A DNA stretch of 64,000 bases, taken from CALZIK01 sp945787635 (lineage in GTDB: Bacteria; Acidobacteriota; Thermoanaerobaculia; Multivoradales; JAHEKO01). Positions 58,018-64,000 of this stretch are shown here, one piece after another. Every line of letters begins with the position of its first letter. Position 1 is the first letter of the stretch. Under the pieces are notes generated by a model, which made no database searches, was not told the DNA's origin, and saw only the letters and a program-made list of their open reading frames with translations. The stretch lies in contig CAMYNM010000009.1 in the NCBI GenBank assembly GCA_947259725.1, forward strand, positions 124,001 through 188,000, read 5' to 3'. The position numbers and the translations under genes are program-made.

Positions 58018-58135
58018 AGGCACCGATCAGGAAGCCGACATCGGGGTCTTTCAACAATTGAACGAGCCCCTTGGCTATGCTAAGTTTTTGATTCGTTCGA
58101 GAGTAACGCACAATGTTCCAGAAGGGAGAGACCTG

Positions 58136-61100
58136 ATGAGGAAGTGTCTGGTTTTGTTGATCGGCTTGGCCGTGCTTTGCGCTCCGGCGTTCGCCCAGCA
58201 GACGGGATCCGTATCAGGCAGCGTCGCACTGCAGGACGGCGTCGAGATACCCGGCGTTCTGATCACCGCTACGGCGGATATCTTGCCGCAAGCACGGACC
58301 ACCGTCTCGAATGCTGCCGGAGACTACCGGCTTCCGCAGTTGCCTCCGGGCAACTACCAGCTGACTTTCACGATGGACGGCATGGGTGACCAGGTCGTCG
58401 CGCTCCAGGTTCTGCTGGGTCAGAACTCGACGATCAACGTCACCATGGGCGCGGAGCTCTCCGAGACCCTCCAGGTGACTTCCTCCGCGGCTCTCATCGA
58501 CTCCTCTTCTGCCGAGCTCAAAACGGCGATCGCCGACGAAGTCATCGAGGCGCTGCCGGTGGGGCAGCAGTACCGCGACATCGTCAAGCTCATCCCCGGC
58601 GTTCAGTACACCGAGAACGAGATCCGCGGTCCGAGCGCCGGCGGCAGCGGTCAGGACAACGTCTACCAGTTCGACGGCGTCAACGTGAATCTTCCTCTCT
58701 TCGGGACCCTCTCGGCCGAGCCCGCCTCCTACGACATCGACCAGATCTCCATCGTCAAGGGTGGCGCCAAGGCTCAGGAGTTCAACCGCTCCGGCGGCTT
58801 CACCATCAACACCGTGTCCAAGTCGGGCACCAACCGGTTCAAGGGCCTGGTCAGCTACCAGCTCCAGAGCAGCGGAATGACCGGAAATCTGGATACCGGC
58901 AGCCTGGAAGAGTTCGACGAGGATCGCGACTGGACCGTGTTCAACATCGGCGGCCCCGCCGTCAAGGACAAGCTCTTCTTCTACGGCTCGTACTACCGGC
59001 CGACCCGGAGCCGATCCAACGTCGCCAACGCCTACGGCGCGGTGCCGGACTTCGACGACGAGCGTGACGAGATCTTCGGCAAGCTCACCTTCACCCCCAC
59101 CGAGAAGTTCCTGCTCAACGCCAGCCTCCGAACCTCGGACCGCGAGCAAAGCGGCAGCGGTGTAGGGGAGTTCGAGGCGGCGTCGCGCTCGACGGGGGCC
59201 GAGGTAACCCAGGACATCGCGATTCTCGAGGGCACCTGGGTGGTCAGCGACCAGAGCTTCGTCAGCTTCAAGCTCACCGACTACGAGTTCCTGAACTCGG
59301 AGCGTCCCGACACTATGTTCAACTTCCCGATCGGCGTGGGTCCGAACGGCACGGTGCTCGACGTCAACAACCTCGACCGGATGGGCTCGTTCGGCGTTCC
59401 GACTGCTGCGACGTGCGGTGGCGACCCGACCTGCCTCGCGGCCGTCGACGACCTGATCAGCCGCTACGGATACCTCGACAACGGCGTGCTCAACGGCGGA
59501 GGCTTCGTGGGAGGAGACTCCGAGATCAACATCCAGAACTACTTTCGCGAGAGCTACGAGGTGGCGTGGGACCGTGTCTTCGGAAGCGGCGACGTAACCC
59601 ACGAGCTCCACGTCGGCTACCAGAGCTACGAGGACGCCGAAGAGCTCAACCGAACCTCGAACGGCTGGGGGATCATCTCCTTCTTTGGAGGCGTGCCGTC
59701 GGACGGTCCCGAAGGAACGTTCTACGAGGCCCGCGTGCAGCAGGCGGGCACCCAGGGCTTCCCGTCCGGGATCATCCGCTCCGAGTACAAGTCGCAGAAC
59801 TTCGAGATCAACGACACGATCAAATGGAACGACTGGTCTTTCAACATCGGCGTGCTGGCTTCCAACGACGAGCTGTTCGGCCAGGGTCTGAGGGCAAACC
59901 CGAGCAACGTCTCCGGCTTCGAGCTCGCGTCCGGCAACCCGTACAAGATGTACGAGATCGACTGGGAAGACATGATCCAGCCGCGCCTGGGCGCGATCTG
60001 GAACTACGATGACAGCAACAGTACGGTGTTCGTCAATTACGCCCGCTACAACCCGGCGGCCAGCTCACTGCCTCGAGCGGCTTCGTGGGCCCGCAACGAG
60101 CTCGGCCAGGTGATCCAGGTCTTCTTCGACGCCGACGGCAACCCGCTGCTCAGCCAGCAGCTCGGCGGCTCTTCGGGCAAGTTCTTCCAACCGAACATGG
60201 ATCCGCGCTCGGTCGACGAGTACCTCATAGGAACCGCGCGCCAGTTCGGCAGCAACTGGACGACCCGCGCCCACCTTCGCCATCGCTACGCTTCAAATTT
60301 CTGGGAAGATACCAACAACAACGGTCGTTCCCGATTGCTGGCCCCGGCCGGGTTCCCCCAGGAGGACTACATCCCCGAGCTCGGCGACTACCGGGCCGAG
60401 GTCGGCGGTTCCTCCTACGTCATCGCTGAGCTCGATGGCGCTTTCAACAAGTACTACGAGGCCAGCCTGGAGGCCGAGTATCGAACCAGCGCTCTCTACG
60501 TGCGGGGCTCCTACGTGTGGAGCCACTTCTACGGCAATTTCGACCAGGACAACGCTTCGGACACCGCGGGCGGCGACGTGAACACGTTCATCGGCTCCTC
60601 GCTGATCGCCGATTTTGCCGGGCGCCAGGTGTGGAACGATCACTACGGTGACCTGCGCGGCGACCGCCGCCATCAGCTCAAGCTGTACGGCTACCACAAC
60701 CTGGATTGGGACGCCAGCGTCGGCGCCTACGCCATTTTTCAGTCCGGGCAGCCGTGGGAGATCCACAATCCCGACTACTACCGGTGCCTGGATCCCGTCG
60801 CCGCCGATCGAGACGAGAACTGCCGGGTCGGTGGTACCGGCAGCTCGAGCGCGGGGTACCGCTTCGGCTCCTGCCTGGATCCCGCAAACGGCGGACCGGG
60901 AACCGGCGTCTGTCCCTACCCGGCGGCGTCGCCGGCGGGCAGCTTCACCTCCGACGACCACTGGCAGCTCGACGTCAACTACACTCAGAACTTCCCGCTC
61001 AAGGATCGCTACAACGTCCAGCTGAGAGCCGACGTCTTCAACCTGTTCGACAACCAAACCGGCTACAGCATCGAGCCTGACGAGCGAGCGGCTGGCTTCG

Positions 61101-61162
61101 GCGAGCCGCGGTCGTATTTCAAGCCCCAGCGCTTCCAACTCGCCCTGCGGTTCGAGTTCTAG
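58136..61162 (+). CDS. large TonB-dependent receptor, Oar/carboxypeptidase-regulatory type
   Basis: 1008 residues. A signal peptide (CLVLLIGLAVLCAPAFAQ), a carboxypeptidase-regulatory-like domain at about 22-105 (GSVSGSVALQDGVEIPGVLI), a plug at about 115-240 (EALPVGQQYRDIVKLIPGVQ; IVKGGAKAQEFNRSGGFTIN) and a long barrel ending in LALRFEF with terminal Phe. GGGAG precedes the ATG. It starts 118 bases after murQ on the same strand and is followed by a terminator and alanine racemase, so uptake of muropeptides or glycan fragments is a reasonable hypothesis. A SusD partner is not present. Confidence 0.92.
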   Translation: MRKCLVLLIGLAVLCAPAFAQQTGSVSGSVALQDGVEIPGVLITATADILPQARTTVSNAAGDYRLPQLPPGNYQLTFTMDGMGDQVVALQVLLGQNSTINVTMGAELSETLQVTSSAALIDSSSAELKTAIADEVIEALPVGQQYRDIVKLIPGVQYTENEIRGPSAGGSGQDNVYQFDGVNVNLPLFGTLSAEPASYDIDQISIVKGGAKAQEFNRSGGFTINTVSKSGTNRFKGLVSYQLQSSGMTGNLDTGSLEEFDEDRDWTVFNIGGPAVKDKLFFYGSYYRPTRSRSNVANAYGAVPDFDDERDEIFGKLTFTPTEKFLLNASLRTSDREQSGSGVGEFEAASRSTGAEVTQDIAILEGTWVVSDQSFVSFKLTDYEFLNSERPDTMFNFPIGVGPNGTVLDVNNLDRMGSFGVPTAATCGGDPTCLAAVDDLISRYGYLDNGVLNGGGFVGGDSEINIQNYFRESYEVAWDRVFGSGDVTHELHVGYQSYEDAEELNRTSNGWGIISFFGGVPSDGPEGTFYEARVQQAGTQGFPSGIIRSEYKSQNFEINDTIKWNDWSFNIGVLASNDELFGQGLRANPSNVSGFELASGNPYKMYEIDWEDMIQPRLGAIWNYDDSNSTVFVNYARYNPAASSLPRAASWARNELGQVIQVFFDADGNPLLSQQLGGSSGKFFQPNMDPRSVDEYLIGTARQFGSNWTTRAHLRHRYASNFWEDTNNNGRSRLLAPAGFPQEDYIPELGDYRAEVGGSSYVIAELDGAFNKYYEASLEAEYRTSALYVRGSYVWSHFYGNFDQDNASDTAGGDVNTFIGSSLIADFAGRQVWNDHYGDLRGDRRHQLKLYGYHNLDWDASVGAYAIFQSGQPWEIHNPDYYRCLDPVAADRDENCRVGGTGSSSAGYRFGSCLDPANGGPGTGVCPYPAASPAGSFTSDDHWQLDVNYTQNFPLKDRYNVQLRADVFNLFDNQTGYSIEPDERAAGFGEPRSYFKPQRFQLALRFEF

Positions 61163-61190
61163 CGCCGCCGCGGCCTACTTGACCTGCTCT

Positions 61191-61233
61191 CCGCCCTCTC
61201 CGGATTGACTTCGGGGAGGGCGGAAGTTTCTTC
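61191..61233 (+). terminator. intrinsic terminator after TonB receptor gene
   Basis: A 12-pair stem (61191-61202 with 61212-61223, CCGCCCTCTCCG against CGGGGAGGGCGG, one U-G wobble) closes a 9-base loop and is followed by the T-rich AAGTTTCTTC. It lies 29 bases past the receptor stop and 25 bases before the alanine racemase start, so racemase may depend on read-through or on its own promoter. Confidence 0.75.
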
Positions 61234-61257
61234 GGCCTGAATCCCGACGTAGCGCGC

Positions 61258-62424
61258 ATGGATCGTCCGCCCCTCGAAGACCAGACGACCTGGGCCGAGA
61301 TCGATCTCTCGGCCTTCGGTCGAAACATCCGGAGACTTCGGCGTTCGGCTCGCGAGGGGTCGCGGCTGATGGCCGTGGTCAAAGCGAACGGCTACGGCCA
61401 CGGCGCCGTCGAGGTCTCGCGCCGGGCCGTCGCGAATGGAGCGGACTGGCTCGGCGTGGCACGGTTCGACGAGGCCCTCGCGCTGCGCCGGGAAGGTCTC
61501 GAAGCGCCGATCCTGATCTTCGGTCACACGCCAGCGCGGCTGGCGGAGGCCCTGATCGAGAATCGGCTGACCCAGACGGTCTACTCGGTGGAGACCGCGA
61601 CGAAGCTCTGCCGGCAGGCGCGTGCGGTCGGGAAGCGACTGCCGGTTCACCTCAAGATCGACACCGGCATGGGCCGGCTCGGGGTGCTGGCGGAGCCCTT
61701 CGAGGAGACCGGGGCGAAGCCTCTCGAAGGCGTCGAGGCCGTAGCGGACATCGCGAGGCTCGACGGGCTCGAGGTGGAGGGCATCTACACGCACTTCGCC
61801 TCCGCGGACCACGCCGACAAGGCCTCCGCCCACCGGCAGCTCGAGCGGTTTCTGGCGTTCGTCGAGCGCCTACGCGCCGCCGGCCTGGTGTTCGACCTGG
61901 TCCACGCCGCCAACAGCGCGGCCCTCCTGGGCATGCCGGGCTCTCATCTCGACATGGTGCGCGTCGGAATCGCCGCCTACGGGCTGTCCCCGTCACCGGA
62001 AGTTCCCGTCGGCGAGGCCGGCCTCGAGCCGGTGATGCAGCTCAAGACCCGGATCGTGCACCTCAAGCGGGTGCCGGCCGGGTTCGCGGTCAGCTACGGC
62101 GGCACCTACCGAACGGCGGCGCCGACCACGATCGCGACCGTGGCGATCGGCTACGGGGACGGGCTGAGCCGCCGGCTGTCGTCTCGGGGCCACATGCTGG
62201 TTCGCGGGACGCGCGTCCCGATCGTCGGCCGCGTCTGCATGGATCTCACCATGCTCGACGTCGGAGGGCTGCCGGAGTCCCGCGTGGGGGACGAGGCCGT
62301 GGTCTTCGGACGCCAGGGAGACCAGGCGATCGCGATGGACGAGCTGTCCGCGCTCGCCGGCACGATCAACTACGAGATCGCCACCTCGATCGCAGAGCGC
62401 GTGTCCAGGAGCCACCTCGGCTAG
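61258..62424 (+). CDS. alr: alanine racemase
   Basis: 388 residues. The PLP lysine is Lys42 in MAVVKANGYGHGA, the opposite-face catalytic tyrosine is Tyr280 in FAVSYGGTYRTA, and HLKIDTGMGRLG, HAANSAALL and GRVCMDLTMLDV are conserved segments. It interconverts L- and D-alanine in the cytosol, either for murein synthesis or, in this locus, for turning D-Ala released from murein into L-Ala. It is the last recognisable member of the peptidoglycan gene set. There is one ATG at 61258; a purine-rich site before it is weak. Confidence 0.95.
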   Translation: MDRPPLEDQTTWAEIDLSAFGRNIRRLRRSAREGSRLMAVVKANGYGHGAVEVSRRAVANGADWLGVARFDEALALRREGLEAPILIFGHTPARLAEALIENRLTQTVYSVETATKLCRQARAVGKRLPVHLKIDTGMGRLGVLAEPFEETGAKPLEGVEAVADIARLDGLEVEGIYTHFASADHADKASAHRQLERFLAFVERLRAAGLVFDLVHAANSAALLGMPGSHLDMVRVGIAAYGLSPSPEVPVGEAGLEPVMQLKTRIVHLKRVPAGFAVSYGGTYRTAAPTTIATVAIGYGDGLSRRLSSRGHMLVRGTRVPIVGRVCMDLTMLDVGGLPESRVGDEAVVFGRQGDQAIAMDELSALAGTINYEIATSIAERVSRSHLG

Positions 62425-62636
62425 CCGGGGTGGCAGCCGCGCGCGACCTCGGATCGGCCCGCAGCGAGCTACCTACCCACTTGGATGGGCTTCGAGCCTC
62501 TCTGTTCGGGGTGTGATCGGACCACCCGAACGTGGCACGCTCGACACTGCATCGATCAAGACCAGGGTCTCCGGCCGGCGGGTCCTCTCGCATCGCCTCG
62601 ATGGCGACCGGTCTCCCGGGTCGAAGGGGGTACGAC

Positions 62637-64000
62637 ATGGGCCAACGTGAGTCGCAAAGGCTGTTGCTTTCTTGGGTGCTGGGGGTTGCGGCTCTTCCCG
62701 GCCTCCTGCTCGCGGGACCGCCCGCGGGCGGTGTCGAAGGCGTCCATGGAGCTCTTCCGGGATTCCCGGTCAACAGCTGTTTCGTCTGCCATGACATCGT
62801 CCCGGGGGCGACCGGCCGTGACGCGGTTCAGAGACCCAACGAAACCTGCTTCGGGTGTCACACCGACGGCCCGACCTACGGAGAAGGGGATCCTTTCATC
62901 CAGGATCGACCGCATGCGACACCGGTGGGCAATCATGCCGACCTGATCACCGGGAGCGGCAGGTTTACTTATGGCGACTTCGGTCTGAGCTGGCCCTATC
63001 CCGGTTACGAGCAGCAGATCGACTGCACGACCTGCCACGATCCGCATCGGACCTTTGATCCGTCCGACCCCAGCCCCTCCACCAACAACACCAAGTATGT
63101 CCGCGATCACACCGACGATTTTCGGGTGGTGTCGGGCTCGGTTGTCTACTTTCCATCAAAGACAATCAAGGTGATCGACAACACAGGGGCGACACCCGCA
63201 ACGGTGACCAAGGTCGTGGATCAGGACATCGTCTACACCGGTCCGGCGGACTTTGCCGACGGCATCGGGCTGTCGGTGGCCGAGGCGGACGTGTGCGAGG
63301 TCTGCCACACCCTGACCAACCATCACCAGGTGGACGGCACCGCGCCGGGCGGCCAGTCGCACTTCGACGGCCAGGACTGCACGTCCTGTCACAGTCATCC
63401 GACCGGCTTTGCGCCCAGCGGCGGCGGCCAGCCGCTGACCGGCCCGCACGCGGCCTTCGGAGACCCCGACTGCGGGACCTGTCATGACTCGACCTTCTTC
63501 CCGGGCGCCGCCGACAATCCGGCCGGCCTCGCCAGCGTCTTCTGCCAGACCTGCCACGGTCCGGCCGACACGAACTACTCCGAGATCCATTCGCATCTGG
63601 TGACCGGCTCGGGCAAGTTCGACTACACGATCGAATGCACCTCATGCCACGACCAGCACGGTTGGGATATCACCAACGTCGACGGCAACCCCAATCTCGA
63701 CTACGTCAAGGCCACCATCAACGAAACCATCACGGTGATCGACAACACCGCCGGTGGAGTGCCGGTCACGAAGACCATCAACAGCGCCATCGTCTTCGAC
63801 AGCCTCGACGACTTCGCCAACGGTGATTCCTTTTACGGCCGCGACGTCTGCGTTACCTGCCACACCCTCACCAGCCATCACCAGAACGACGGCACGGCGC
63901 CACTCGGGCAGTCGCATCGCGACGGCGAGGACTGCACCGCCTGCCACACCCATCCGACCGGCTTTGCGCCCAGCGGCGGCGACCCGCTGACCGGGCCGCA
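62637..64000 (+). CDS. modular multiheme c-type cytochrome (3' end outside window)
   Basis: The frame from ATG 62637 (AAGGGGG 6 bases upstream) stays open to the window end, 454 codons. A signal peptide (LLLSWVLGVAALPGLLLAG) precedes ten CxxCH haem sites in the visible part: CFVCH, CFGCH, CTTCH, CEVCH, CTSCH, CGTCH, CQTCH, CTSCH, CVTCH, CTACH. A block carrying a VIDNT segment, a DFADG or DFANG segment, CHTLTxHHQ, GTAPxGQSH, and HPTGFAPSGG occurs at about 63010-63450 and again from about 63630 to the end, so the protein is built of repeated modules. It is probably a periplasmic or outer-surface electron carrier; the total haem number is unknown. Confidence 0.9.
   Translation, partial: MGQRESQRLLLSWVLGVAALPGLLLAGPPAGGVEGVHGALPGFPVNSCFVCHDIVPGATGRDAVQRPNETCFGCHTDGPTYGEGDPFIQDRPHATPVGNHADLITGSGRFTYGDFGLSWPYPGYEQQIDCTTCHDPHRTFDPSDPSPSTNNTKYVRDHTDDFRVVSGSVVYFPSKTIKVIDNTGATPATVTKVVDQDIVYTGPADFADGIGLSVAEADVCEVCHTLTNHHQVDGTAPGGQSHFDGQDCTSCHSHPTGFAPSGGGQPLTGPHAAFGDPDCGTCHDSTFFPGAADNPAGLASVFCQTCHGPADTNYSEIHSHLVTGSGKFDYTIECTSCHDQHGWDITNVDGNPNLDYVKATINETITVIDNTAGGVPVTKTINSAIVFDSLDDFANGDSFYGRDVCVTCHTLTSHHQNDGTAPLGQSHRDGEDCTACHTHPTGFAPSGGDPLTGP

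Overview
The window is G+C-rich, densely coded bacterial chromosome, with frequent GTG and TTG starts, many stop/start overlaps, and no tRNA, rRNA, transposase, prophage or CRISPR array that I can see. Two large TonB-dependent receptors with carboxypeptidase-regulatory-like N-termini, several lipoproteins and an outer-membrane cytochrome-type protein point to a Gram-negative cell. The gene style (such receptors, S8 peptidases ending in FLWSDG repeats, TPR-sulfatase lipoproteins, modular multiheme cytochromes) suggests Acidobacteriota or a close relative. That placement is inference; no phylogenetic marker gene is present.

Region 1 (1-8.2 kb): the end of a TPR-rich gene, then a tight minus-strand operon read from 8236 down to 1098: phasin-like protein, tandem acetoacetate-decarboxylase-like protein, polyprenyl diphosphate synthase, desaturase-like FAD oxidoreductase, SAM methyltransferase. 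It looks like an uncharacterised isoprenoid-type pathway. Region 2 (8.3-34.2 kb) is mixed: TonB receptor, EamA transporter, NmrA and PilZ proteins, AsnB, an S8 protease with a nine-copy hexapeptide tail, a galactose-oxidase-like copper enzyme, a CBS protein, a DUF255-DsbD fusion, a phosphofructokinase with PPi-type residues, YbaK, a Na/phosphate symporter facing PPK2, a membrane TIR protein, a Crp/Fnr regulator and a Spy-like protein. A sulfatase-superfamily TPR lipoprotein follows (34.3-36.3 kb).

Region 3 (36.4-62.4 kb) is the main discovery: about 16 genes in alternating operons that together read as peptidoglycan catabolism. Sugar arm: a lipoprotein fusing NagZ-like GH3, a serine hydrolase and a NamZ/DUF1343 exo-muramidase; an SSS symporter; a BadF/MurK-like amino-sugar kinase; a ChbG-like deacetylase; and the MurNAc-6-phosphate etherase MurQ. 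Peptide arm: M14 carboxypeptidase, two further serine hydrolases, a D-aminoacylase (broken here), M20 hydrolase, Ala-D/L-Glu epimerase, DAP decarboxylase, a 2,4-diaminopentanoate-dehydrogenase-like enzyme and alanine racemase. A TonB receptor, a SpmA-SpmB fusion and a DUF819 protein are candidate transporters. The proposed flow is: outer-membrane uptake of muropeptides, periplasmic trimming to GlcNAc, MurNAc and amino acids or small peptides, import, MurNAc phosphorylation and ether cleavage, and conversion of D-Ala, D-Glu and DAP to L-amino acids. The individual families are known; this consolidated locus and the triple fusion are what deserve attention.

Region 4 (62.6 kb to the end): the first 454 codons of a modular multiheme c-type cytochrome, running off the window.
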